Shown piece after piece: positions 1-9,155 of a stretch of 53,729 nt of DNA; the first letter of the stretch is position 1; every line of letters starts with the position of its first letter. Under the pieces are notes generated by a model that was not told the DNA's origin, made no database searches, and saw nothing but the letters and a program-made list of their open reading frames with translations. The stretch comes from Paenibacillus sp. A3 (GTDB lineage: Bacteria > Bacillota > Bacilli > Paenibacillales > NBRC-103111), in NCBI RefSeq assembly GCF_001399685.1, contig NZ_JTHN01000009.1, positions 1-53,729 of the forward strand, read 5' to 3'. The position numbers and the translations under genes were made by a program.

Positions 1-660
1 ATAATTTCGTATGTAATATTTGTAAGTGCCATTTGGAAATATACTGCTGTCCTGGAGCTCATTCATGATTGATTTTTCAATTTTCTCGACAACCTTTTTT
101 CTTTCAGAGTTCATCGCAGGAAATAAGGGTTGTGAGGCTTTATCAATTTTTAATTGAGCTGATTTGGAAAATTGATATTTTTGCTTTTCAATCAGAGACT
201 TCAGCTTCTCTTTGTCAAAATCCAGCTTAAAATTTACTATTTCATTGGAATAACCTTTTTTCGTCAAACTTAATTCCATGGCTAGAAAATTTTTGTCCGC
301 AGTAGGCTGCTCAAATAAAACAATCTTATTTTTACTGTCAGCGGTGCCTTGATATACAGATACAGCGGCAAGCTGGTTTTCAAAAGCTCTAAAATGCGAA
401 TAAACCCCGTTATACCAAAGATGATCATTGATAGCCGTGCGGACGTTTTCCAGAAAAGGGTCGCTTTCTTGAGGTTCCTGATTAACTTGCGCCTCAGAAT
501 TACGCTGTTCGTTGTTTTGACCCTGACTAATGAAGTCGCTGTCATGATTTTGAGTTATCGATGAGCTATTGCTGCCAGGCGACTTATTACATGCCGCAAA
601 CATAGTTAAAATTAAAATGAGGATAGCTATAACAACGATACAGCTACTTACTTTTTTCAT
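1..660 (-). CDS. Lipoprotein, C-terminus beyond left edge; probable immunity protein
   Basis: The frame is open for 220 codons from an ATG at 660 to the window edge, so the gene is cut off. The N-terminus has lysines, a hydrophobic stretch and a cysteine in the context FAAC at about residue 24, a usable though imperfect lipobox, followed by a Ser/Asn/Gln-rich linker typical of exported lipoproteins. The rest is Lys/Glu-rich and matches no family I recognise. It begins 33 bases after the stop of the dual peptidoglycan hydrolase at 693-2894. That is the position of an immunity gene, and an extracytoplasmic anchor fits a toxin that acts on the wall. The immunity role is inferred from position only. 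Confidence 0.7.
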   Translation of the reverse strand, partial: MKKVSSCIVVIAILILILTMFAACNKSPGSNSSSITQNHDSDFISQGQNNEQRNSEAQVNQEPQESDPFLENVRTAINDHLWYNGVYSHFRAFENQLAAVSVYQGTADSKNKIVLFEQPTADKNFLAMELSLTKKGYSNEIVNFKLDFDKEKLKSLIEKQKYQFSKSAQLKIDKASQPLFPAMNSERKKVVEKIEKSIMNELQDSSIFPNGTYKYYIRNY

Positions 661-692
661 TCCGCACCTCAGATCCATTCCCACGGTATTGA

Positions 693-2894
693 TTATTTAG
701 TACCATAGTTAAAGTAGGTATTATCGCCAAATGTCTGAATATCTTTTATATTGTTCCATTTTTTATCCGCATACAGTTGATATTGATTGCCATTCACTAT
801 CCGCACATAATTCGGGTTAAGAGCAGGCTCAAACCACCTGGATGTTCTAAAATACATTCCTGAACCAATTCTATTAGGAATTTCATTTGTTTTTCCATCC
901 AACATTAGCCCGGCAATATATACCGCTTTTTTCCAAGCGCTCAAATTTCCAGAGCTCTTTAGCGGATCTCTTGCCAATCCTGTATCGCTTGCCGCTCCTG
1001 TCACAGCTGCATACTGTCCTCTTGCTAAAACCACTTCTTTATATGTGCTTCCATGTGCTCCAGACATTTTCCTGTTAATAATTGTCCACGCCACAGATTC
1101 TTGTCCAAAATCCTCTTCTCCGCTGCAGCATTCTCCAAAAATAGTTCGTGCCAGAATATCTTTTTCTTCAAGATTGGCTAGCTCAGCAGTTGTTTCTACT
1201 TTTTTCCCTAAAGTAGAGTCATTAACACCATTGTAATCCTCATCGGTTATATTTCGGCCCTCACTTTCAACCTTCTGCACCGCTTGATCTTGTTGAGGTT
1301 CATACCCCGGAAGTGGCTTTTCCCCATTTTTTCTAATATTTATTACATTGTTATTATCTTGAATTATCCTGATTATTTTGTAAATATTATTTTTTAAAGC
1401 TCCGTATTTGGGACCCCAACTGTCATTGAGATTCTCTATTTTTACATTTTCTTTAGTATTGGAAAGATTACCAGAATTGGTATTATTCCCAACCTCATGT
1501 ATAAAGTCACCATCGCTAATGTAAATACCAACATGATCAGGAACATCATCATGATCCCAATCAAAAAGAATCAAATCGCCTTGAGTCAATTCGGCATATG
1601 TTTTTTCAACTCCTCGATCCTTCTGATCCCTGGTTGTTTGGCCTATTTCGATATCCAATATTGTTTTGTAAACAGAAGATGTAAAGTCAGAACAATCCAT
1701 ATAAGGCGGCCACTTCTCCTTATCCAGAACCATTGTGGATATTTTCGTGTCTCTACAATACGGTATTTTCCCGACCCAATACTTGGCTTCTTCGACAATT
1801 TTGTTTCTCCAGTAGTCAGCGTTGCCCTGCCCCCCTTTACCTCCGCTGCTCTTCGTTATCTTGTTAATATTATTCTTCGCCCATTCCGCTTCTTTCGGGG
1901 AACCGTACAAAATCAACTCGGCCAGAAACAAATTATCGTTAGCCCACTTGTCACCGCCAGCCTTGCGATCCGTATCATAAAAAAATTGGGCATGATTTTC
2001 CCATTCCGCTTTATTAAAAACCCCGTTCCACGCACGGCCTTTCGAGTTCCCATACTTGCTCGGCGTATGACTCCGGTTATCCACAACAACTCGTTCCGCT
2101 TCTTCAATGCTGTGATCGATCGTAATCGTTCCGCTCATATGCTCTCGCGCATATGCGGCACTGGCGACGGCTTGGTTTGCATCGCCGTTCGCTTGCTTCG
2201 GGTCCGCCCAGATTTGCTTCGCGCCCCAGATCATTTCATTGGCGACCATTCGCTGTGCATCTGCCAGATCGTCCTGGAGTGTAATTGTTCCGCCCATGGC
2301 GCGGCCTTTGGCCGCCAGCTTCTCGGCTTTCTCTTTATTGGCCGGATCGTGCTCTTTATGCGCCTCAGCCCATAAAATTTTTGCCGACAAAATCATCTGA
2401 TTGCCGACCATCCGTTTCATCTCTTCCGTATCGCAGTTCGGGATGGTCCCGCCCATTTTACGGGCTTCCCTGGCATCCTGTTCCGCTTGCTTTTTTCCCG
2501 CCTCGTCCCCTTTCTTTTGCGCATCCAGCCATGCCATCCGGGCATCCAATATCCGCTCGTTAGCCACGATATTTCGTGCCAGCTCCTGATCGATCTCGCG
2601 GGAGATCACTCCGCCCCTCTTCCGTCCGGAGGCCGCCAGATCGTCGGCTTTGTCTTTAAGCCGCTGCTTCTCTATAGCATTCTTCTCCGCATCTGCCTGG
2701 GCCCGGATTTTTTTCGCTTCCCAGATCATTTCGTTCCCGGCCTTCCGCCGCGCGTCCTCCGGAGTATCCCATCCGTTCGGAATGACGATAAACGGGTCTA
2801 CTCCTTCGTCCATGCTTCGCTTCCACTCTGCAATCATTTCTTCCTTGGTCGGTTCCCGCTCCAGAACCTGAGCGCCTGTCGTAGCTTTCGGCAC
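693..2894 (-). CDS. Two-domain peptidoglycan hydrolase toxin: NlpC/P60 plus SleB-like
   Basis: A 733-residue protein starting at GTG behind GAGGAGG. Residues 1-20 share the ATTGAQV motif with the toxin at 20193-22109. Residues about 45-255 hold four repeats of roughly 50 residues with the pattern VANEMI-x-AK ... GGTI, followed by an aromatic-rich block (GRAWNG) also shared with that protein. This shared part is a probable loading or delivery module. An NlpC/P60-type domain follows, with Cys near 399 (MDCSDF) and His near 452 (DHVGIYI), expected to cut peptide stems. The C-terminal 150 residues resemble SleB/CwlJ cell-wall hydrolases, with Glu near 585 (IFGECC) and the AWTIINR motif, expected to cut glycan. 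It follows a VgrG-like gene by 40 bases, and a lipoprotein follows it. Wall hydrolysis is well supported by motifs; delivery by the injection system is inferred. Confidence 0.85.
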   Translation of the reverse strand: MPKATTGAQVLEREPTKEEMIAEWKRSMDEGVDPFIVIPNGWDTPEDARRKAGNEMIWEAKKIRAQADAEKNAIEKQRLKDKADDLAASGRKRGGVISREIDQELARNIVANERILDARMAWLDAQKKGDEAGKKQAEQDAREARKMGGTIPNCDTEEMKRMVGNQMILSAKILWAEAHKEHDPANKEKAEKLAAKGRAMGGTITLQDDLADAQRMVANEMIWGAKQIWADPKQANGDANQAVASAAYAREHMSGTITIDHSIEEAERVVVDNRSHTPSKYGNSKGRAWNGVFNKAEWENHAQFFYDTDRKAGGDKWANDNLFLAELILYGSPKEAEWAKNNINKITKSSGGKGGQGNADYWRNKIVEEAKYWVGKIPYCRDTKISTMVLDKEKWPPYMDCSDFTSSVYKTILDIEIGQTTRDQKDRGVEKTYAELTQGDLILFDWDHDDVPDHVGIYISDGDFIHEVGNNTNSGNLSNTKENVKIENLNDSWGPKYGALKNNIYKIIRIIQDNNNVINIRKNGEKPLPGYEPQQDQAVQKVESEGRNITDEDYNGVNDSTLGKKVETTAELANLEEKDILARTIFGECCSGEEDFGQESVAWTIINRKMSGAHGSTYKEVVLARGQYAAVTGAASDTGLARDPLKSSGNLSAWKKAVYIAGLMLDGKTNEIPNRIGSGMYFRTSRWFEPALNPNYVRIVNGNQYQLYADKKWNNIKDIQTFGDNTYFNYGTK

Positions 2895-2934
2895 CTGACT
2901 TCCTCCTCGCTTCTCTGATCCGCATGGTCTACCG

Positions 2935-4329
2935 CTAGTTCGTTTTCACCTTATCTCCCTGAAGCTTCACATTGCCGTCCAGCTCGACCAGACTCGTTTT
3001 ACATTTCAGACCTAACGTGTTCTGCGCCGATATTTGCACCGTATTTCCGGCATGCAGCGATAAATTCCCATCCGCTTTGACCCGAATGTCTTTTTTACTG
3101 CGGATTTCAATGCCATGATCGTCGATTAAACGAATCAGCACTTCGTCATCTTTGCCGGTAATTAAAATTTCATTGTTTGTGAAGGCGATCGCTTTCCGGT
3201 GCTTGGTCATAAAAATTTTGACCTCCGGCTTCTTGATCAAATCTCCATCTTTTGTTTTCATACGGATTGAATGTGTAACGATAGCTTCCTCTTCGTTATC
3301 CGAGGGGAAATAGATGTTCACTTCGTCGTCCAGCTCCGGCATACAATACCATCCCGTATCACCTTCTGCGGTATAAAACGTGGCGTGGGGGAACGAGCAG
3401 GTTTCTGCGACAACAGGCTTCGCCTTATCGATTTCATGAAAATGCACCTTGATCCGATCTTCCTCGATCCCGATCACCTTTCCTCGAACGGATGATCCTT
3501 TGAGCTTGCTGTTCCGCAGACGCTTTTGCTTCAGTCCGTCAGAGGTGGTCAGCACATATTCATGCTTGAGCACCCCGTGCCTGATGGCGGCAATCGACTG
3601 GAAAACGTAGAGCGGACGATTTTTATAAGTAACGGAATCCCCGATGTTCAGCAGCACGTCTTTTTTACCGGTGCTATGTATTTTATAGTACAGTAAGTTG
3701 CTGTTCTCGCTTTCGATTCCAGAACCGATTTTGCGGGTGACCGAAAAGTTAAAGTTTGTGAGTTCGCCCTTTTCCACACCGTGCGGCAGGCCAAAATAAA
3801 ACTGCGGCTTCGTCGCCGTCGGACTCGGAATCAGTCCCCAGCCAAAACGGGACGCCATTCGTTTCATAAATTCCCAGTCCGTCTCGTCGTACTGCATCGT
3901 GAACTTCTGCAGTGTCGTCTGATCCAGGCTGCTGTTCCAGTTGGCTCCGGAATAATTCCCCAAGAGGCTTTCAACCAGCTTGTGATACGTCAGTTTCTGA
4001 TTCTGGAACGTTCTGCGATTGATCTTCATGTCCATCGCATACGTATGGGATACGGCTTCGCCGACGATATAGTACACGTTCGCCGCGGCTCTTACCCGAA
4101 TATTCATCAGCCGTCCTTTGAACAGCTCGATGAGCTTCCCGTCTTCCTTACGATAAGAGATTTCCAGCGTCGTTGACGATTCCGCCATCTCCACGTACCG
4201 TTCTTTTACATCGTCCCTGACAATTCCGGTGAAATAAGCCTTGGCATGGTCGTTAATCCGTTGGGTTATTCGAACTTTAGGATTCGTTAGCGCGATTGCC
4301 GTTTGGTTCATCCGTATGATGGGTTCCAT
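2935..4329 (-). CDS. VgrG-like spike protein
   Basis: A 464-residue protein of the VgrG/phage late control D type. The family signature ETDWEFMKRMASRFGWGL lies at about 150-170, followed by an OB-fold-like region and a C-terminal run of short beta repeats typical of a trimeric needle. It carries no extra C-terminal toxin domain. It is close to the VgrG at 22125-23663 (shared phrases GWYCMPE, KIFMTKHRKA). The start at 4329 is preferred over the GTG at 4338 because AAAGGAG lies 8 bases before the ATG. It sits between a muramidase-like toxin unit and the NlpC/SleB toxin and probably carries the latter. The role is to form the tip of the expelled tube. Confidence 0.88.
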   Translation of the reverse strand: MEPIIRMNQTAIALTNPKVRITQRINDHAKAYFTGIVRDDVKERYVEMAESSTTLEISYRKEDGKLIELFKGRLMNIRVRAAANVYYIVGEAVSHTYAMDMKINRRTFQNQKLTYHKLVESLLGNYSGANWNSSLDQTTLQKFTMQYDETDWEFMKRMASRFGWGLIPSPTATKPQFYFGLPHGVEKGELTNFNFSVTRKIGSGIESENSNLLYYKIHSTGKKDVLLNIGDSVTYKNRPLYVFQSIAAIRHGVLKHEYVLTTSDGLKQKRLRNSKLKGSSVRGKVIGIEEDRIKVHFHEIDKAKPVVAETCSFPHATFYTAEGDTGWYCMPELDDEVNIYFPSDNEEEAIVTHSIRMKTKDGDLIKKPEVKIFMTKHRKAIAFTNNEILITGKDDEVLIRLIDDHGIEIRSKKDIRVKADGNLSLHAGNTVQISAQNTLGLKCKTSLVELDGNVKLQGDKVKTN

Positions 4330-4399
4330 GCTCGTCACTCCTTTAGTTTATGTAATATCTCGGGGGGACAGCCAGTGCAAGACGCAAACTGTAAATCTC

Positions 4400-5062
4400 C
4401 TATTCGAATTTCCAGCCGCGAGTAAAGTTCAATACCTCTTCGACTGTTTCATTTTTCCCGGCTGAATTGATTTTTTCATCCAGATCGGACAGCGCTTCAA
4501 AGCTTTTTGCTTTTTGAAAATAGATGCTGGCGACCGGGAACGGAGTGGTTCCCTTCTCTCCAGCACCCGTGATATATTCGGCAATGATAATAACATCCTT
4601 GAGACCGTCCTGATTCAAGTCTTTGAAAGATACGGCACGAATCCCTTCAAACGACGGCCATTCATTTCCGTTAAATTCAGGGAATGAATATATTATATTT
4701 CCTTGTTCATTGGCCAAGTAGAAAGAAGCCTTGAATACACCATCCTTTAGATGTTTTCCGGAAATAAACTTTGCTTTTCCCCAATGATTCAGTTCAACCT
4801 CAAAGGACTGGTTTTCAATTACCTGCAACCCGTTCGCTACAAGGCTGTTAACCGTTTCCTTAGGGCTTTCAGGCGAATCAAGGCTACTTACCGGCTCCGT
4901 AACGGCAGGCTTATTTTCGCTGCGGGTTTCTGCCGGCCGCGGCATTGGGGCCTCGTTATCGCTCCTTGAACTTGCATTACAACCAAAGCATGCGGAAAGC
5001 AGAACCAGGAATATGATTACTTTGTTCAATCGCTTCAATGTTTTCCAGATTGAGGCTGGCAT
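4400..5062 (-). CDS. Lipoprotein with XAC2610-like calcium loop; candidate lysozyme immunity
   Basis: A 220-residue lipoprotein with signal peptide and lipobox LSAC near residue 25, then a Pro/Ser/Glu linker. The core contains DLNQDGLKD at about 148-156, a DxNxDGxxD loop as in FG-GAP/EF-hand-like calcium sites and in the XAC2610 family. XAC2610 is known to inhibit the lysozyme-type effector XAC2609 of the Xanthomonas type IV system. The gene starts 6 bases after the stop of the muramidase-like toxin (5069-6364), so an inhibitor of that muramidase is the natural reading. The lipoprotein and loop are seen; family membership and partner are inferred. Confidence 0.72.
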   Translation of the reverse strand: MPASIWKTLKRLNKVIIFLVLLSACFGCNASSRSDNEAPMPRPAETRSENKPAVTEPVSSLDSPESPKETVNSLVANGLQVIENQSFEVELNHWGKAKFISGKHLKDGVFKASFYLANEQGNIIYSFPEFNGNEWPSFEGIRAVSFKDLNQDGLKDVIIIAEYITGAGEKGTTPFPVASIYFQKAKSFEALSDLDEKINSAGKNETVEEVLNFTRGWKFE

Positions 5063-5068
5063 AAGCGG

Positions 5069-6364
5069 TTAACCTGCCTTTCGGTATGATTCCATTGCTT
5101 TTTCCATTTTTTCGGTATAAGTGTCTACTTGACCGCTTCCATTGTATTGCGTAACAAAACTTCTTAGATCGTTATTTTTTAAAGCTTTCAGCAATTTTCC
5201 GCCATTATATCCTCTCATAAAATGGATCATGCCGTTGATCTGTTGCTCATGACCTCGGTTAAAGTCGTCAAACATCTCCCTAGCCGAATGGTAACCTGCC
5301 TGCTTATAGTTGAAGCCCATAATTTGCCCCATTCCCATGCTGATCGCTTCATAAGCCGCTGATTCTTTTAATTTTTTGGCAAATTCAAACGCTGCATATT
5401 CACCCATTTGAGAGCCTGTATGCACCGTTTTCCATTCATGCTTTACACTTTCCCTGAATTTATGCCCTTTCCATCTTGCTTCGGAGCTCCATGTGAACAA
5501 CTCCTTATACCCGGCTCGATCAACGAATTGATGGTTTTCGAAACGTATCTTCAACTTTCCATCCACAAAGCCGGAGCCGCTTGATTCTACGAGGATTACA
5601 GCCGCCAGAACGTTCGCGTCGACCCCGAGTTCTTGGGCGTTCGTTTGAATAATTCCGCCATACTTTCTTTTGAATTCAGCAATAGATCCGATGGCTTGTC
5701 GATCTCCGGTTTGAGGAGGTTGCTTCACGCCTGCATTCGCTGGCGGCGCAATCGGAGGAACAACCGGTTTTGGCATGGGCAAAGGATATTTCGCCATAAT
5801 CGTCTGAGCTTCCTTGCTGTAATTGTTTTTTGCAGCCTCAACAAGCTCTGGGGTAAGACTCATATCTTTTCCATCCACCATGCCTTTATCGTTCGCGGCA
5901 TACCATTTTGCCGTTAAATCATTTAACCGCTCCGCATCTTGCGGCGACGTTTTTCTAATTCTCTCGATCGTTTCCAGCTTTTCGCGAATCCCTTTCCCCG
6001 CTTCAGCCGCAGCCTTCATCGCACGCACGTTCCCGTCTTCGTTAGCCTCCATCCAGCGTACTGTCTGTTTTTGCATTTGCTCTTGGGCCCACGAAGGCAT
6101 CTTCTCCATTTCGCGCAGCTTGTCTCTCAGCCCGTCAGCCAGTTCCTTTGCCTTTCTCATGCCCTCCTTGTCGCCGCTCGCTTCCGCAATGTACCAGGCT
6201 TCTTTATACTTCTTAAGCCATTCCTTAGCCCATTCGGGATAGACCAGCTTCAATTGCTTCTGCTCTGCCTCCAGGTCGAAGGACTGCGCTTTTCTTCGGG
6301 CATTGGCAGCCATAAGCGATCTCAACAATGGCGTCGGGCCGAAAGTGGGTTCTTTCCATTTCAT
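5069..6364 (-). CDS. N-acetylmuramidase-like toxin with PxWA delivery module
   Basis: A 431-residue protein. Residues 1-165 begin MKWKEPTF and contain helical repeats around YPEWAKEWLKKYKEAWYIA and MPSWAQEQM. The same module is found in the toxin at 17688-19031 and, without MKWKEPTF, inside the two long VgrG fusions. A Pro-rich linker (about 195-215) follows. The C-terminal 200 residues match the N-acetylmuramidase (DUF3380, PF11860) pattern: a candidate catalytic Glu near 259 (VESSGSG), IRFENHQF, SMGMGQIMG and YNGSGQ. It should cleave the MurNAc-GlcNAc bond. No signal peptide is visible, consistent with export by the machine rather than Sec. Start behind GAGGGGGG. A lipoprotein follows immediately. 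Confidence 0.83.
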   Translation of the reverse strand: MKWKEPTFGPTPLLRSLMAANARRKAQSFDLEAEQKQLKLVYPEWAKEWLKKYKEAWYIAEASGDKEGMRKAKELADGLRDKLREMEKMPSWAQEQMQKQTVRWMEANEDGNVRAMKAAAEAGKGIREKLETIERIRKTSPQDAERLNDLTAKWYAANDKGMVDGKDMSLTPELVEAAKNNYSKEAQTIMAKYPLPMPKPVVPPIAPPANAGVKQPPQTGDRQAIGSIAEFKRKYGGIIQTNAQELGVDANVLAAVILVESSGSGFVDGKLKIRFENHQFVDRAGYKELFTWSSEARWKGHKFRESVKHEWKTVHTGSQMGEYAAFEFAKKLKESAAYEAISMGMGQIMGFNYKQAGYHSAREMFDDFNRGHEQQINGMIHFMRGYNGGKLLKALKNNDLRSFVTQYNGSGQVDTYTEKMEKAMESYRKAG

Positions 6365-6417
6365 TCGCTATCCCCCCTCGTCATTTTTCTTGGTTCGTCT
6401 CGTTAAGCTCATGAGAA

Positions 6418-7890
6418 TCAAAACACTTTCACTTCCGACATGCACGTATCCGAATACTTGTCTCCCTTTTCCACTTCAAGAATGGTGAGTTTAATAAACG
6501 ATGTTGTGACCTTCTTGCTAAAATTCATTTGCACAAAAGAGGCGTTCAGAATCTCGGAGCTTCCGTCTGAGAATTCAGCCTTTAAGCTCTTAATTCTATT
6601 ATTTGCTTTAAACGTTTGCAGCGATTGCGCCAACCCATTGATGAGATCGATACCGGATACTTCTCGAAGCTCTCCGAGTTCGAGCGTGACGGTTTCTCCT
6701 ATCCCGTCCCCCTTCACGCCTTCGCACCATCCCGTTTTTGTCTTTCCGTCCGTCAGTTGATTTGCGTTGTACGATATTTTATTCTCGTCCGGCAACGTGG
6801 AAGAAGCAGTAACTCTTTTGACAGGGATGCTCTTCTTCACGTCCATGAACGGCGTTGACGAGCGAATCCATTGTACTGGATACACCTCGAATCCGATCCG
6901 TTGAAACGTGTCATCGACCTTCGTTTTCTGATGGTTTTGGAAGTTTAGTTGAAAAACGTTTCGATCCTGGTCAGCATAGACGAGCATTTGACCGTCCGGG
7001 GAAATGACCGGAGATAACATGGATCGACCAAGCGGTTTTCGCTCCTCTGTTTCGATTGTCAACAAGTAGGTAGTATCATGATCATCCGTATAGATCAGCT
7101 TGTCCTCAGCAAACCATTGATGGATGCGGACATCCTTAGAGCCTACGTTTATCTTCTTGATGATCTTGTTCTTCGCGATGTCAAACAGGACAAGATTGGC
7201 CTTATCATCGCTAAAGCACAATTGGCTGCCGTCAGGGGAAAAATGCCCGCCATAAATAACGTTATGAGAACGCCCATCTAATGAAAGTTTTGTCATTTGA
7301 TTTTCCTTAGCCCGTACTAAATAAATCTCTTCATTTTCTTCAAAAATGTACTGAGTGAAATCGGGAGACTCCACATAATCTTTATGTGGCAATTCAAATT
7401 TTAGCTCGGTTTGACGCGTAATTAGGTTATAAATCCGCGCAGGAATGCTCGGTCTTTGATGCGAAAAACGGGTCACCAATACTTTCTTCCCATCTTCAGA
7501 AATTCCGCTGAATGCAGATCTACCACCCTGGGACATATCGTCGCTGTCCATCGCAAAAAAACTTCTAAAACGATCAATATTCACAAAGCTATCTTCGTCC
7601 GCTGCATTTCTTAGGTAAAGTATCATTTCATTGTCATTTTCCCCTCGAAATAGAAGCCAGTCGGATAGCTTTTCTTGCGGAGCATCAGCATCCTCAGCCC
7701 CCTTTTTCTGCCCCGATGAAATGTTGTCGGTATGAGCGGTTTCCCTTTTCTGTTCGGAAGAAAGACGGCCGGCGGAATTGTCCCCTAATCCTTCCTTCTG
7801 GCTAGTTTTCTGTTCATTCGAGCATCCCGTAAGCAGCAGTAACACCAATCCAACGATAAAAACAAATCTCGTTCTTTGGAGCTTACCCAT
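6418..7890 (-). CDS. Beta-propeller lipoprotein with NADase-type glycan-binding domain
   Basis: A 490-residue lipoprotein with lipobox LTGC near residue 23. After a charged linker comes a run of propeller-like blades of the TolB/WD40 type (HFSPDGSQLCFSDD, VISPDGQMLVYAD). The last 130 residues resemble the discoidin-like 'NADase-type glycan-binding domain': an ASST start, LTDGKTKTGWCEG, then FIKLTI and a terminal YSDTCMSEVKV. Its start overlaps the end of the preceding frameshifted lipoprotein gene by 8 bases, indicating translational coupling. It follows the VgrG-M15 toxin and its accessory genes, so it may be an immunity protein that binds wall glycan or the toxin. Lipoprotein status is firm; the glycan-binding family call is moderate; the immunity role is inferred. 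Confidence 0.75.
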   Translation of the reverse strand: MGKLQRTRFVFIVGLVLLLLTGCSNEQKTSQKEGLGDNSAGRLSSEQKRETAHTDNISSGQKKGAEDADAPQEKLSDWLLFRGENDNEMILYLRNAADEDSFVNIDRFRSFFAMDSDDMSQGGRSAFSGISEDGKKVLVTRFSHQRPSIPARIYNLITRQTELKFELPHKDYVESPDFTQYIFEENEEIYLVRAKENQMTKLSLDGRSHNVIYGGHFSPDGSQLCFSDDKANLVLFDIAKNKIIKKINVGSKDVRIHQWFAEDKLIYTDDHDTTYLLTIETEERKPLGRSMLSPVISPDGQMLVYADQDRNVFQLNFQNHQKTKVDDTFQRIGFEVYPVQWIRSSTPFMDVKKSIPVKRVTASSTLPDENKISYNANQLTDGKTKTGWCEGVKGDGIGETVTLELGELREVSGIDLINGLAQSLQTFKANNRIKSLKAEFSDGSSEILNASFVQMNFSKKVTTSFIKLTILEVEKGDKYSDTCMSEVKVF

Positions 7891-8970
7891 CTTTTTGCTT
7901 TATCTCCTCTACTGCATGCTGCGTAATAGATTGCGGCAGTACATCCGGAGGGAACCAGAATCGGATCATATAATTTGAAGGTATATTACGAAGAGTCCGA
8001 TCTTCCCCCGTTGTTGCATTCCTCAAATTAAAGTCTTTTGAGGTCCGAAGCTTGTAAATGACTGTTTTTTTGTCGGGTGCCAGAACGACATCGTTCGTTT
8101 CCGCCGGAAAATCAAGCAGTCGAACATCATCGCCCTTGACCAAATAGAAGTTCGCATTCCCCTGCTCGTCATACTGCATAGCAAGTTCTGTTGTTCCTTG
8201 ATCCAGCTTTGTTATGGCTTTGGCCAAACTCGGACTGCGATATTGTTCCTTACTGTTTGTCACATCATAAATGACGTAATCGTTAGCTTCCGAGACCAAA
8301 ATTTTTTGATTATCTTTGGAAAAAGCATACAAACGCCGTTCGATCCCGCTCTCCTTTTCATTAGGGAAAAGTAACCTTATCTTCCTCTGATTTCCGAGGT
8401 CATATAAGGTTAGACCCTCTTGAGAATTAGCAATGTACTGCGTGTGATCTGGGGTGAATAAGGCGATATAATTGTCTAAATCCCCGTCGTCACTGGTAAA
8501 TGTTCCTCTGATAAAAACTTTTTGATCAATAAAGTCGTATCCTTCAATTATCTTTTCTGTAGACGATTTATCTGAAATGAAGAAAGCTTTACGCCCATCC
8601 TCTGTAAAAGCTCCAAATAAGTATTTTCACAATCTACTGCGATTATTTTTCTTTGGATTAGGTCGTTTATGATCGCTTGAAAATCTATGGTTGTAACTTT
8701 TGAAGTTTCCGGATATTTTAGGTTCATTAATTGATATCCGCCATCATATAACGTATCCTTGTTTTCAGCTAATAGTAGCCAACCCAAGTCTAATGGTTCT
8801 GGCGTTTCTTTGGGAGCAGTATTTGGAGCCGGCTCCTTTATCATCCCCTCGGGAGTAATTGCAACACTCTCGTCTTGGGGCCTCTCGTTACTTGATAAGC
8901 GCTCAGGCTGCGAGCATCCGGTTAGCATAAGCAAAAAACATATACAAAAAGCTAAGTATCTTTTTAACAA
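7883..8970 (-). pseudogene. Beta-propeller lipoprotein broken by one frameshift
   Basis: Two frames join into one protein. The N-terminal part starts best at the TTG at 8970, 9 bases after GGAGGAAG, and has lipobox LTGC. It reads to the sequence CENTY near 8630, where the frame moves by one base. The second frame is then open through YLFGAFTEDGRKAF to the stop at 7883. The coding-strand run GAAAAT at about 8620-8632 would restore the frame if one A were added. The encoded protein has propeller-like blades and resembles in style the next gene (6418-7890), with which it overlaps by 8 bases. It is either a recent pseudogene of an immunity lipoprotein or an assembly error at an A run. Confidence 0.7.
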
Positions 8971-9014
8971 GATTATTGACTTCCTCCCCCAAGGAACATT
9001 TCCCCATATACAAA

Positions 9015-9134
9015 TCACTTTAATGTTCCGGGTTTTGATGCAACTCTCCAGCCTTTTTTGGGAACATATTTATATTCAATAATGACCGTTTCATTAATAA
9101 GCAGAACGATGAGGAAGATTAATTTGTGCAACAC
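9015..9134 (-). CDS. Possible small hydrophobic protein, 39 residues
   Basis: A short frame from GTG (or the TTG 3 bases later) to a TGA at 9015, with GAGGT about 5 bases upstream. It would encode a hydrophobic N-terminus (LHKLIFLIVLLI) and a basic tail (VPKKGWRVASKPG). It fills the gap between the secreted protein gene (9156-10007) and the frameshifted lipoprotein. It could be a real small membrane peptide, a signal-like remnant of a lost immunity gene, or chance. Confidence 0.3.
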   Translation of the reverse strand: MLHKLIFLIVLLINETVIIEYKYVPKKGWRVASKPGTLK

Positions 9135-9155
9135 GAAACACCTCTATTTTTCACT

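Noticed and set aside
1497-2375. A 292-codon plus-strand frame
   Set aside because: It is a shadow opposite the NlpC/SleB toxin gene, with no ribosome binding site and no recognisable domain.
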